From NCBI GenBank assembly GCA_014529385.2, contig CM043949.1:147663850-147727849 (forward strand): a stretch of DNA of 64,000 bases, read 5' to 3'. Shown here piece after piece: positions 36,379-47,821 of the stretch. The stretch is from Adiantum capillus-veneris. Lineage: Eukaryota > Streptophyta > Polypodiopsida > Polypodiales > Pteridaceae. Position 1 is the stretch's first letter, and each line of letters starts with the position of its first letter. The notes beneath the pieces are model-generated. The model was not told the DNA's origin. It made no database searches and was given only the letters and a program-made list of their open reading frames with translations. The position numbers and the translations under genes are program-made.

Positions 36379-36967
36379 TTGAGTTTGAAGCTGAGAGAGA
36401 TGGTGGAGCTAGGTTTTGGTCCCATATTTACGAGCGTTGAAGATCCCAAGGATTGGTTAGAAAATTTTGAGTTATGGCTGCTATCAATGCGTATGTTGAT
36501 TGACGGATGCATGAAAGTTGTAGACAGTGCCGCTATTAATGCAAGGGTGAACCTAGGTGTGGTTCAATGGTTTAAAGAGCAGTCATCAAGAATCATGGAA
36601 AAGATGGAAAAGTCAGTTTCTGGACCGGTTTCAAGAAGTGATTACGGCAGAGGAAGCTGGTGCAAGGCTGAAGGCGGTACGCCAAGATGTAAGTAAGGTT
36701 TTTTTCATTTTCATTGAGTAGTTTGAAGCTTGTTGGAGTGGCAGTTAGAGGTTTCTACTGGGGTCAACAGCAACCAGTATTTGAAGTTGTCAAAACTACT
36801 AGAGTGCTTGCATTTGAGGATTAGATAAAAGGTCAAAGACGGTGCAGATACCTATGAATACATGGTCTATCTGGCCAAGATGAAGAGCAAGAAGTTAAAG
36901 CAAAAGCTAGAGCTGGGCCTATTGAAGCCAGAAGATTATATGCCTGTTGCGAAGGTAGAAAAGTGCT
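36379..36967 (+). pseudogene. gag: gag-like remnant, cut by a family A LTR
   Basis: The frame 36,379-36,696 reads LREMVELGFGPIFTSVEDPKD followed by WLENFELWLLSM, like the start of a Gypsy gag domain (D-P--W---F). After a stop the similarity continues in other frames: YEYMVYLAKMKSKKLKQKLE, then LGLLKPEDYMPVAKVEKCLLA, up to about 36,965, where the minus-strand family A LTR begins. It follows the LTR and primer site at 35,270-36,296, so it is probably the gag of that element, truncated by the later family A insertion. Confidence 0.5.
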
Positions 36968-37958
36968 TGTTAGCGAGTACGCCGTGACGGACGATGGAGC
37001 ACAGCGAGAACATAGACCAACAAACTCTCAATCCGAGGACGTAGCTGACCCGACTAGGGCATGGAGGCAATCTCTGGGTTGTCAACCCTGAGCTAGACAC
37101 TAACAACACTCTACAGTCACTAATCCTACCACAACACTACCATAAAGCAAAGAAACAAACAACGCATCCTACGAAACACTACAAGCTCGAAATAGTCTCA
37201 AATCATATCGGAATAACTCGAAATCGAAGGGTAAGACTCACAAGGACATATCCTACATGGCCAAACACCTAAACCCTCAAAAACCATAACTGTAAGACCT
37301 CTAATCGCTATCGTGATAGACTCAAAACAGCAATTTTCAAACTGTCCGGAACTGATCTACAAAGACATCAACACGAAGAGCTTCTCACCCTCATTCTAAC
37401 GAGACTACTTGATCATTCAGATCGGATGTCGTTTGAGGTACTTACGACCAAATATAGCTCGTAGCAGGCGGGCTCACGATGTGGTCCTCGGCTTGCATTG
37501 TTTGCATCGATGCAAAGAGCTCCTCGATGCTAACACGCTCCTACTCTCATATCTGTAATGTGATTAGTGTGCGCGACGGTGTGTGTACGTGAAGCTCACT
37601 ACTATGTGCTATAGAACCCACGATTGTATATTAATTGAGATAACGTAATGTGTTCTTTACAAAGCCTTAGGTTTTAGCTTATATACCAAACCTTCAAACC
37701 TAATGTTCTGCCAAATGATCTGAATTGTCCCTAGGCTTCTACAGAGCTTAATTACAAGAAACTGAGTTGGCTTTACTCATTATACAAGCATCTGCGGCGG
37801 CCAAAATACAAGTGCCGATTTAAAATATGAGGTTCCTGTAAACATTACAAAAGTGGCCGTAATGGCTCAAAATAATAATAACGGGATATTCGATGATGTC
37901 CATGAACTCGTATCTTCATGTTGCAACATCCATCTTCATCTTCTTGTTGTCCCCGACA
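36968..37958 (-). mobile_element. 3' LTR of Gypsy family A, minus-strand copy
   Basis: Reverse-strand match to the LTR at 3864-4935. It ends (at 36,968) with CGCTAACA on the minus strand and contains the TATA box GGTATATAAGC (about 37,678-37,688) and the palindrome TATCGTGATA at 37,309-37,318. Its U3 start (TGTCGGGGACAACAAG) differs from the plus copy's for ~100 bp before the two converge at AGATGAAGATGGATG. The upstream purine tract is weak. Confidence 0.8.
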
Positions 37959-38199
37959 AGACCCTATGTCTTTGCTGGCCTTGACGAGTTCTTGATGTCT
38001 TGGTGTTGGTTGAAGTTGTTGTGGCAGCCTCTTCTGCAGTTGGTTGCTTTGCATGATGTTAAAATTTCCTTGAAGTTGTACTTGTAGTGTATCTGAAGCC
38101 TGTAACTCTCCCCCTCCGATTGGTTGTTGTATCTTGAATTGCATGAGGTTGTATCGACTTGTTGGTGCAGCAGGTCGTTGTCATTGTAGCTCTAGTTTG

Positions 38200-39140
38200 C
38201 TTTTCATGTGGTTGTTATCTCGCAGTCATACCTGTAAGTTGACTTGAAGCTTTTTCAAGCTATTTTTTGGCCTCTCCCTTTGACTTGTCGGTAGATTTGC
38301 AATTAGTAGTGTGGGGATATCGTGGTTCTTCTTGTTTTTGTTGTTATAAAAAATAAAAGAGTAAAAGTAAAATGTAGCGTATATACAAAATGAAGGTCTT
38401 GGATACCTGGATAAGACTAAAGGGAAAAACCCAGTGGGAAAAAAATGTCTTTAGTCATAATTAAATGTGAGGCTATATGTACTTAGGTTCTGATGTTATA
38501 GAGTTATGCTGAGTTAAAGTACATATGGCCATATGGCTACTAGTATGGACTTGATATACATGGATAAGTGTTAGTAGCTTGAAGTCAAAGTTGTTGTTGT
38601 TGATCAAAGGCTTATAAAACCTGTTTCCGCTTGGTCATCGTCATTTGTTTGTGTAATTGCATGGGTGGAATAAAAAAGAGTGCCTAATGCATATGTCCAA
38701 TGATGGGACATCTATATGCTTGCACAGAGTTATGCATGTTAAACAAGATGTGGTGCGAGAGAAGAGTATTGATGCGTTCTTCATGGAGTTAGTGTAGCTA
38801 GCAAAACATATAGCATAAGTGCTTCAAAAGCTTTCACTACTCACAAGAAGGTTTTTTGCTATTGAGGTTTCTCCACTCTTCCTCATTGTGTCAAGTGCGT
38901 GAGTGTTTTTGTTTTGACTACTCCGCCTTCTCCACCTTATATATTATATGGACTTTGACTCTTATGCTCACCTCTTCTAGCATGAGCGACATGACTTTAT
39001 GTATGCTCAACTCTCCAGCTTGAGCTTATACCTATTAGCTAGACTCATAGACCACAAAAAAATATTAACTTGAAGCTTGGGTCTGACACTTCTCTCATTT
39101 AGTGGCTCAACTGCCCGACTCTAGACTCTTATACCATGTA
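38200..39140 (-). mobile_element. Possible Copia-type LTR remnant within family A
   Basis: Between ORF2 and the 3' LTR lies ~1 kb of non-coding DNA. On the minus strand it contains TCCCACTGGGTTTTTCCCTT (about 38,424-38,443), a phrase common in R-U5 regions of plant Copia LTRs. Boundaries and target duplication are not visible, so this is tentative. The segment could equally be the element's own 3' untranslated region. Confidence 0.3.
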
Positions 39141-39143
39141 TTT

Positions 39144-40076
39144 TTAATGGCGACTTGGACTTACCTGATCGCAACCTGAAATCCAATTCCATATGCTTTT
39201 GATGTTTAGGCCTTTCTCTTTAGTTTCTGTTTGAGATGCCATGTTGTCCAATACATTGGCATATATGTGCTCTTCATTCCTTGGTAGCAAATTGTGGTCG
39301 CTTGATGAGACAGGTAATAATGTTGAAGCATTGGTTGATGAATTCTTCTTCTTCCAGATAGTGTTCTTCAAAATTGTGACCTCCGCAGTTATCGTTGCTT
39401 TCTTTTTGTTGTTAAGAGGCTGTAAAGGAGTTGTGTATCTTTCTTGTTGTTGAGCCTCAATCGCGGATTTTGGAACCCACATTGTTCTTGGGCCTTGTGT
39501 GATCTCCTTTGCCAACGTAATTGCGCACTTCACTGGCGTGGATAGAAAGTCAGTCAAAATTTTTGTGTCCAATTCGTTTGTCCCTCCTAGACTTTGTGAT
39601 GGAACTCTCACAATCTCAGACTTTTCCTCAAAATCTCCCATGTATTGTGGCAAAGTCCTTAACGATGCAGGTCTACTCTCTTCGGAGGCTATCGATCCCA
39701 TATCACCATAATATGACCTTGCATCAACACTCATTTGTGGTCTATCTAATGTGATTTCAGGAAATGGTGCTGTTCTAGCATCCTCTTCTCTTTTCTGGTC
39801 ATCTCGGACAGCCTTCCATAACTCCTCTGGCCACTGCTCCTCAACTATAGGAACATAGGGTGGGAAATCCCTCATTGATTCATCTGTTGTATTTTGGACT
39901 ACCCTCGAGTCTTGCGACCTTGGTAGTGGTTCTTCCCTATGATCTACCTCTTCTCTAGGCAATTCGTCTACTTTAATGCTCTCATCTTTGTGCATTGGGG
40001 TGACTATCCTATCCTTCAATTCTAGTGGAGGTGGTTCTAGCAATGCTTGAGCAGTTTCAATGAGCTGCTTACACAT
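39144..40076 (-). CDS. ORF2 of Gypsy family A, unknown function
   Basis: 310 open codons starting MCKQLIETAQALLEPPPLEL, in the same frame as gag and separated from it only by a TAG at 40,086-40,088 and two codons. The N-terminal ~80 residues are acidic and Pro/Glu-rich. A middle stretch reads TDFLSTPVKCAITLAKEITQ, then GPRTMWVPKSAIEAQQQER. The end is Ser/Asn-rich. There is no D-T/S-G protease motif, no RT and no zinc knuckle. It may be the gag-pro linker or an accessory protein. If the element has no pol it depends on enzymes from elsewhere. A strong splice-donor-like CAGGTAAGT lies 16-24 bases inside its 3' end. Confidence 0.6.
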   Translation of the reverse strand: MCKQLIETAQALLEPPPLELKDRIVTPMHKDESIKVDELPREEVDHREEPLPRSQDSRVVQNTTDESMRDFPPYVPIVEEQWPEELWKAVRDDQKREEDARTAPFPEITLDRPQMSVDARSYYGDMGSIASEESRPASLRTLPQYMGDFEEKSEIVRVPSQSLGGTNELDTKILTDFLSTPVKCAITLAKEITQGPRTMWVPKSAIEAQQQERYTTPLQPLNNKKKATITAEVTILKNTIWKKKNSSTNASTLLPVSSSDHNLLPRNEEHIYANVLDNMASQTETKEKGLNIKSIWNWISGCDQVSPSRH

Positions 40077-40085
40077 TTCTAGCCT

Positions 40086-42180
40086 CTACTTCTCTAGTTC
40101 AGGATAAGGATAAGTCATCCATCTTTGTTCTAAGGTCTGTCTATTTGCCAATCTAGCCTCATAAGCCTGTAAAATCGCATCTAAAGGCTCATTCACTTTG
40201 TCCACTAGGACAGATCCTCCTGAACTAGCACTCTTGGGTGCTTCAGCTGGTTTAAGGGTTTCAACTTCCCTTTGCTGTGTCTGTTGCTCTTGAGTTGTTT
40301 CCAACTCAGCTGTAACAGCCTTTTCTTCTCCTTTCTCCCTTTCTAGTCTCGCTTTCATTCTAGTCCTTCTTGCTCGTCTAGAGTTTCTACGGCTTTTGGA
40401 ACTCTTACTAGTCTCTCCATCTGTAGGCTTCTGCTCTTGCACTTTTGCTTGTGCTCTTGTGACAACGTTTACTGGAGCAACTTGCTTACTTTCATATTCT
40501 TGTTGTTTAAGCACCTGCTCTTTTGCAATTGTTTCTTGCTCTATTGTTGTTGTCGTCTCTCCTTTTGTTGCGGCTCGTTCTTTCTCTGATTTGATGGTAG
40601 AAGGAAAGGTAACATGTGGTTGCATTTTACCTTTCTTTCTTGGATTCTTAGGATAATCCAAAATCATATGTGTGACTGCACACTCATTACAATATACATT
40701 TATCATGATATCATGGTGTTAATGAAGTGATCACTACTACCACATCTGTCACATGGACGTATTGGTTGTTATGGCAATACATGATATTGACCTTGAAGTG
40801 GCCCCTGATCTACCACATTTCTTTCTATTTGAAGCTCATGACTCGCATATGCATTTCTAGTAGCTATGGGTCTTTCACTTAAGAACACTTGTTCCGCTAC
40901 AGGATGATATCTAGGCGGTTGACACATAACATGCTCAAACCCTGGTGGAGTCTTAGGTCTATAGTCAAGACAATGTTGCGTCGGATGGTCCCCTCCACAT
41001 GTCATGCAGCTGCATCGTTGAGGAATTCTATAGGCTGGTACTCTGTCAGAGTGGTTGCTGCGTTGCATCACATTCTCTATGATTTTCTCCTCAACATTTA
41101 CTTGGTTTTGTCCTAGATTCCCTCTTTGATCCTCAAGATCAGCGGTTTTCTTTTTCTCACTCGCATCATTCAGCTTCTTCTGACCATCTTCATAGAATTA
41201 GAAATTTTCAACTAGGTCAACTGCCGCTTTGATCACCTCCTCTAAGGTTTCGTATCTTTTCACGTATAGGTCCTTTTGGAGATTCTCATTCCTAAGCCCT
41301 CTGATGAAGCATAGGATCTGACGTTCTGGCGTGGGTAACTCTTGGGTAGGACATCTAGCAACATATTTCTTGAAACGCAGTATTGCATGTCGCAATGTTT
41401 TTGTTTCGCCTTGTTTAAATTCCTGAATCTTAGGAAGGGTGTTATGTTTTATGCCCCTCTTGGTGAATTCTTGAACAAATTCATCCAAAATTTTCTCAAT
41501 GGTTGTGAACTCTCTCCGGTTCAATAGTTCAAACCATGCTTGTGCATTGTCCTCCAATGTAAGTCCAAAACCCTCATACTGCGTGTGGAAGTCCTCTACT
41601 CGTTTTTCTCGTAGGACTTGCTTGAAAGCCAAGACATGGGCGTATGGGTCTCCTATGATGGTCTTATACTTTCGGGTGAAAAGTATGGAACCATACTCCT
41701 CTTTGGTATCGTTTCATCTTTCGTTATCGCCCTAGGGGGAAATCTAGGTGGTGGCCCCCTCTTTGGAATTCTCTTAGAGATTCCTGTGTTTGGTGGATGT
41801 ATCTGAGGTCCTTCATTGACCTGATATCCACTCATCTCTAATTTGGTTCGCGGGTTTGTGCTTTCTACAACTCTATATTCTTCTCCATACTTGTCAACAA
41901 ATAAAGATGTCCATTGTCGGTCGACCTTGTATGTATAGACATATAAGAGCTTGTATTCTGTCAGCTCATCTGGGTAAGGCTCTAAGAAACTGTAAAGGTT
42001 GAATTTATTTCCATTAATATACCTATATAGTCCTTCACTTTCATGGTTATACGTCCAAACTCTCTCCACAAAATTGGTCTTTATGTACTGTAGGTTTGGA
42101 AGATCTATTCTGGGCAGGTGCTCATCTATCCCTGCAATCCATGTGCTTGTATAAGCTGAGTCTGAGTCTGATGTAGACAT
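40086..42180 (-). pseudogene. gag: gag of Gypsy family A, minus-strand copy
   Basis: Second copy of the ~713-codon gag. The first 175 codons are open (MSTSDSDSAYTSTW to ESIRPS, 42,180-41,653). A ~40-bp deletion relative to the plus copy, just after that, shifts the frame. The gag domain follows (41,632-41,198), then the first zinc knuckle CMTCGGDHPTQHC. The second knuckle is damaged by a ~16-bp deletion near 40,720. The C-terminal 206 codons are open to TAG. Lesions differ from those of the plus copy, so each decayed independently after insertion, whereas the final TAG is shared. Confidence 0.85.
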
Positions 42181-42589
42181 GACTTCTAAGATTAATAGCT
42201 CTAGCTTGCCATAGTAATACCTCTCTCAGTGTGTTCAAGTGTTTTGGTCAGGGAAAATCCAAAACTATGTCCAAAACCGTGAGCGTTTTCTCACAATTCT
42301 CTCAAATTATCGGTTTTAGACCCCCTGACTTCCGGATGCATTTTGAGGCCTTAAACAACGGTTTTTTCAAAGTCAATTTACTCCAAGATCTGTAGTGCTG
42401 CTCTCAAGCTACGTTTTGATTAAAAACGTTTTGGAATCGGAGTCCGTATGTGAAAGTTATGACCAAAACAGTGAGATGTAATTTGGAAAGTTTCTCTATC
42501 TGATGTTTTTGCAAGTGGTCAGTTTGAGCCCAAAATTGGTGTGTGCACTCCTTAGGCAATGATAAACCCAGTGGTATACTTGGTTTCAA

Positions 42590-44200
42590 AAATTTTTCCT
42601 GACTTATCTATCGCGATAGGCTCACCAAGTACCCCTTGCAGATGTCCAAATGCACTCAAACTTTGTGTACAGGGTATAATGGGCCTTCTGAACCCAAATA
42701 TGAAGTCAGATTTGAATTTTAATTTTTCTACAGTGAATTCCTGAGTCTATCGCGATAGACTCACCAGAGTGTTGCTGGGATACCATTGTTCAATTGTTTT
42801 CACATATTTGAGTTCCCCCTTCTCTTGAGATACTACTCACCAAGTTTCAACCTATTTGGAATACTTTTCCTTTGTAACTTGCATCAAACAAGAGTTTCTT
42901 TTCTGATCTTATGAAGTAATCCTCTTAGATGCACTTACAATACTCCAAATTTACTCAAATTTTAACCATAGGAGGCTCACAACAACATGTAGAACAAGGC
43001 CCTAAGGTCAGTTTTCAAAAATTTCAATTTCTAGGAAAAGCCTCAGTCTATTGTGATAGACTCAGCAGATTCTTCAGTTTTGAAAATTTTCCAGATTTCT
43101 CTTTACCACCGTGTTCCCTATGCTCTGTACACTTTGCTCACCAATTTCCACTTGTTTTGGACTTTTTCTTAGGTCTCTAACTCCAAGTCTAGAATTCTGA
43201 GTCTATCTGATCACTAGAAAATAGACTTAGGATAACTTCCCAATGTCTAAAATCCACCAAATTTTGTGTGTAACCTCCTGAGAGGCTAAACAAGCTATGC
43301 TCCAAGGGGTTTTGAAAATTCCAATTTCTTTGGCCCTGCTTTGAGTCTATTGCTATACACTCAGCAAGTAACCCTTTTATAGGTCAAACTTGATCTTTGA
43401 CTATACCCCTGTGTTCCAACACCTCTCCTTAGTCCTCCTACCAATTTTCAAGTGGTTTGGACTTTTACTTTGTCAGTTAGACTAGATCTGGTGTTTTCTA
43501 CAAGCTGAATCCTCTCAAATGGTCTTAGACCCACTTTTTGATGTCCAAATGACTTCAAAAAATTTTATGTGTCCTTGATAGCACCTTTCCAAGCTATGCC
43601 AGAGAGGTTTTTGAAAAATTCAGTTTCTATCTCACTGGGTTCTTAGTCTATCGCGAAAGACTCACCAAGTATGCTAACATGACACTTTTTTCAAATTTTC
43701 TCTTCACAGATGTATTCCCTACCCTTTGTAGATCATGTATATTACCAAGTTTCACAAGGTTTGGAAATTTGGTCAAGTCCCTTTACCGAATTTCTCTCTG
43801 AAGTCTGACTCTAAACTCCAGACTTGAGGTTTAGTGGTCAAGCAGGTGTCTAAGTACACTCAATTTTTGGGAGCAGCCTTGTATTGATGTGTTTTACCTG
43901 TGGTTTGAGGGGTTTTGCCTAATTGTGAGTCTATCTCCAATTCATCAGTCTATCACGATAGACTGGACAGAGAGCCACTGGGAAGTGATTTTTTTCTTTG
44001 TTTTTGGACAGTTTGGTTCACAATGCCCTTAGAAGCCTATCCCCAAAGTTTCATTCAATTTGGACTTCTTTTCCTTTGGATTCAAGCATTTCACAGTTCA
44101 CTTCCTTACACTCAGAAAAAGCAAACTCCCCCTTAGATGCACAAGCACTGATGCAAATGCTTTGAAATTTCACATACAAGCTCTAGAGCATATGCAAAAC
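42590..44200 (-). repeat. Leader tandem array of family A, minus-strand copy
   Basis: Reverse-strand counterpart of 5540-7180. Palindrome cores lie at 42,609-42,618, 42,748-42,757, 43,049-43,058, 43,348-43,357, 43,649-43,658 and 43,951-43,960. Spacings are 139, 301, 299, 301 and 302, in the same order as the plus copy. Variants include TATTGTGATA, TATTGCTATA, TATCGCGAAA and TATCACGATA. Confidence 0.85.
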
Positions 44201-44660
44201 AAGGTCTTGAGAGGTCAAACTTTTTTTTTTTAATGAAAATTGCAGATTTGGTTTCAGATTTTTATTTTTTTGTTTTTTTTAGAGTTTTTTTTTTTTTTTT
44301 GGGGATTGGACCAAATCTGTGTTTTCCCCCTAACCTTAAGGTCTCTAATGCAAAAACAAGCACTCAAATCGGCTTTCAAACGACCATACTAGAGCACTTT
44401 TACCATAATCAGCACAATTCCGCCTTTTGTGTTTTCAAGCACATTTTCATGTCAAAATTGCTCTAGATCAACATCAGATGTCCTACACTACCTAAAGTCC
44501 TACTTTGGATGGTTGAATGGTTGTTTTTGCTTTCTGGCAAGCAAACAACCTCCTACTTACCTTTTGCGTTTTTTTTTTCTCTTTCAAGTTCTTCACAACC
44601 ATAAGTCACAACCAAACACACAAACCATAAAACCTAATCTAAACACACAACAAAATAATA
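44201..44660 (-). other. Proximal family A leader, truncated
   Basis: Matches the plus-strand leader back to about position 5145 and stops abruptly after ACAAAATAATAG (44,658). The primer site and 5' LTR of this copy are missing. Confidence 0.65.
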
Positions 44661-45780
44661 GAAGTTCCACAGATATAACATAAGTTCCATGTGTACTTTC
44701 CTATCTTCACTTACAATTTGGTCTAAATACATGGATTTCAGTGAAATTTAATTCTCTAGTTTTGAATGGACAAGTTTATTGTGATTTTTATTAGCTGCCT
44801 TGAATCTTTATTTGGTGTACAGACATGGTGTTCATTAGATTACTTTAAAGCTATGATTATGCAAGTGCTTTGTAGGTCAATCTGTATCGATTGTGATGAT
44901 GTTGAGGGTCCCAACTTGCCAGACGGAGGGGTCAGTGACTCTATGTACAGGCAAGTAATTGTCAGAGGATGTGTCATTATCTTTCAAATGGTATTCTTAA
45001 TGCTAATGCTATGCTAGATTTGTCCCAGAAACTGCAAAAAAAGCCTATGCACAAGGCACCAAATTTGGGCAAAACAAGTGTAAACAATGTTTTGGGCCAA
45101 AACAAGCATATCTGGTGAATTCCAAATGTCAATCAAAGGAATTTTGGTTTCCTCCTAGTCTTCCACAGTTACAAAAGGTTAGGAAGCCACTAGTAGCAAA
45201 AAAACTATCAGTGATTACTTTGTTGGGTCTTATTTGCCAATTAAAATACAAACACTAAAGGTTAGGAAGCCACTAGTAGCAAAAAAACTATCAGCGATTA
45301 CTTTGTTGGGTCTTATTTTCCAGTTGTACGGGGGTTTCTAGCAATGTTTTGGGCCAAAACAAGCATATCTAGTGCCTTCCAAATCAATCAAAAGAATTTT
45401 GGTTTCCTCCTAGTCTTCCACAGGTACAAAAGGTTAGGAAGCCACTAGTAGCAAAAAAACTATCAGTGATTACTTTGTGGGTCTTATTTTCCAATTGAAA
45501 TACAAACATGTTATCTATTTTGGCTCTAATGGTGCAGAAGGCCCCTGTCCATAAGGCAGCAAATTTGGGCCAGACAAGCCAAAATAGATATTATGTGTGC
45601 ATTTCAACAAATGGCACTTGAAGCCTGTTGTGAAGGTTTTGTAGCACTAGCCAACAAATACTCATCCACAACTCCCCCCCTCCCTGTCTCCCCTCCGTGT
45701 TCAATGGCATGGTGTGCAAGAACCACCCGACAATGTACAATAGACCTATAAAAAATTATTGAGCACAAATTAAATACAAA
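44661..45780. repeat. Unassigned DNA with a ~250-bp nested direct repeat
   Basis: A block beginning CAATGTTTTGGGCCAAAACA and running through TTTCCTCCTAGTCTTCCACA occurs at about 45,089-45,173 and 45,342-45,427. A second block, GGTTAGGAAGCCACTAGTAG then CAAAAAAACTATCAG-GATTAC, occurs three times (about 45,177, 45,259 and 45,431). CACCAAATTTGGGC-like words flank both ends (45,057 and 45,561). No coding domain is recognised. Confidence 0.7.
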
Positions 45781-46026
45781 GAGCGAGACATTCCAAAATG
45801 AGTAAGCATCATTTCATTTCCAAATTTAAAGTCATTTCATATCCATTGCAAAAAGGTGTTGCTGTACATATTATTAGCTACAAGTTCGCTCATATCTGAC
45901 AAGCTAGTGCCAAATCGTTTTGCATTATAGCTACATGCTTGGCATGGATGGCACACAAGTTGGTATTCTCAAATAAACTTACCAAGTATGCCTCTGTGGC
46001 TTGTTGAGTCCTTCAAGACCGATGAG

Positions 46027-47636
46027 CTACATGCATAAGTCAGTGTTGTAGCTTTGTACAATCTCACCGCATATCCGTGCAAAAAGAGCCTCTTCGGATG
46101 AGAAGTTCCACACACTTTTAATAATGTTGAATATCAGCAAAGGCTCTGCTAAAACAACGTACTTTGTGAGGCTGCCTATGTAGTGTTTCTTGCTTGTCTT
46201 GCTGTAAAACTTTGTTTTGTGGCAGCGGTTGGAGGGTAGGGTTGCATCCTCTAGGACAATTTTTTTGTTGTTAGACTCGTGTTCTTGAGGTCTTAACAGT
46301 AAAAATATGACATTCATTCTCTCTAGCCTTCATTGTGCATGCGTCAAGCTTGAAGACAAACACCAACTTAGTTCCAAACAATACAAGAGAAGAAATGCAA
46401 AAAGTGAAGGTCATACAACGACAATGAAATCGAAATGTCACATGATTCTTTCCTCACCATTAGAGGGTAGTGCATAAAAGACAACCATTGCTTGTTGAAT
46501 CCTCTTCAAATGGACAAAATATTATTTGACATAGACTAAGGAAACCCCTTGTCAATATTATCAGCATGATTCCTTGCATTGGTAGCTTTCTTAGCACTTT
46601 GTGGAGATTGTACAGAGAGAGATGAAGGCATTGTCTCCTTGATGTGCAAATATTGACCTAGTCATGAGAAAAAATCTTTATTGGAGGCTCCTCTAGAAAG
46701 TTTCACCTTGCGTGGCACTGGGAATACATTCTTAGTAACTTCTCAGTCCCTCAAAGCATTCTTGAAGAGGCCATGTAGTGCAGTGTAACCTGTGTACTAT
46801 TTCCAACTTCATCACATTCCTTCCACAAATCACCATCACTCATGAGATTAGAAAACTTACACATCACCTCCTTGGTTACAGTAAAATACATATGTTTTCT
46901 TTTTGGTATGTGCAGGAGTGTTATGACATGTGACTTCTTAAGGAAACTAGTAAGCAAATGAATGGGATCCTCTTGGCTTTGGCTACCACATGTCTCTTGG
47001 ATGAAATTCCTGAAATAAGAATTAAAAAAAAAACAATCACCACAGAAGCAGCTTCATACATGTAGGAAATGTGATAGGGTATTAAAAAATGCACCTTGTA
47101 GCTATAACTCTTCTCATCCGAGCACCACCTTTGGGAGCAAGGTTCTCTATGGATGAGAAGATCCTCTTATGCTCCCTTGCACCTAAAGGTGTCTCTTTCA
47201 AACTCAATATGGTACCCTCAAGCTTTGCAATCTTACCATCCTTCTCTTCCACATGTTGCTAAAGAGTTTGTGCTTCTTTCTCCACATGAATGATCCTTTG
47301 TTGCAGACTAGAATTGTTATGAATGATAACTTGTTGTTGATGCATCCACCATTGCACACTTTGAGCTCTGATAGTGGACAACCGGTTGCAGTAGCCAAGC
47401 AGACCTGGCTCCCCTCTACATACATATTGCAAGAAGGTGGGAAGACTATTGAATGTTGGATACACATTAACCAAAGGGTCATTGGGGTAGAGGAAACCAT
47501 CCACCCAAAGGTCCTTAGCATTGTTGTGTTGTATGTAAATCATAACGCTTGGAGGGTGCAAGCTCTTTTGACAACCAAAGATATGACAATCGTGATCTGA
47601 ATGGGAGATTTGTATTGTCATTTGTATCCATATCAT
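46027..47636 (-). other. Unrecognised coding-like region, minus strand
   Basis: Several minus-strand open pieces look protein-like: 47,636-47,259 (WVDGFLYPNDPLVNVYPTF, then a coiled-coil-like LQQRIIHVEKEAQTL continuing as HVEEKDGKIAKLEGTI after a stop), 46,957-46,751 (FSNLMSDGDLWKECDEVGNS) and 46,317-46,027 (NIIKSVWNFSSEEALFARIC). Together they could be exons of a decayed gene or of the accessory gene of a DNA transposon, but I do not recognise the family and see no terminal inverted repeats. Confidence 0.3.
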
Positions 47637-47821
47637 TTAGAGATGGGGTTGTATAGAATAGAATGATGGGAATAATTGCCATCATGTACATAGTGTGCTA
47701 TGTGTGGGAACAATTGTTATCTTGTACATACCTTAACGGGGAGTTATGGCCCTGGATGTAGAACCGTAAGTGCTTTTGTAATTTAAATGATCCCTAATAT
47801 AATTTGGTAATGTTGATGGAA

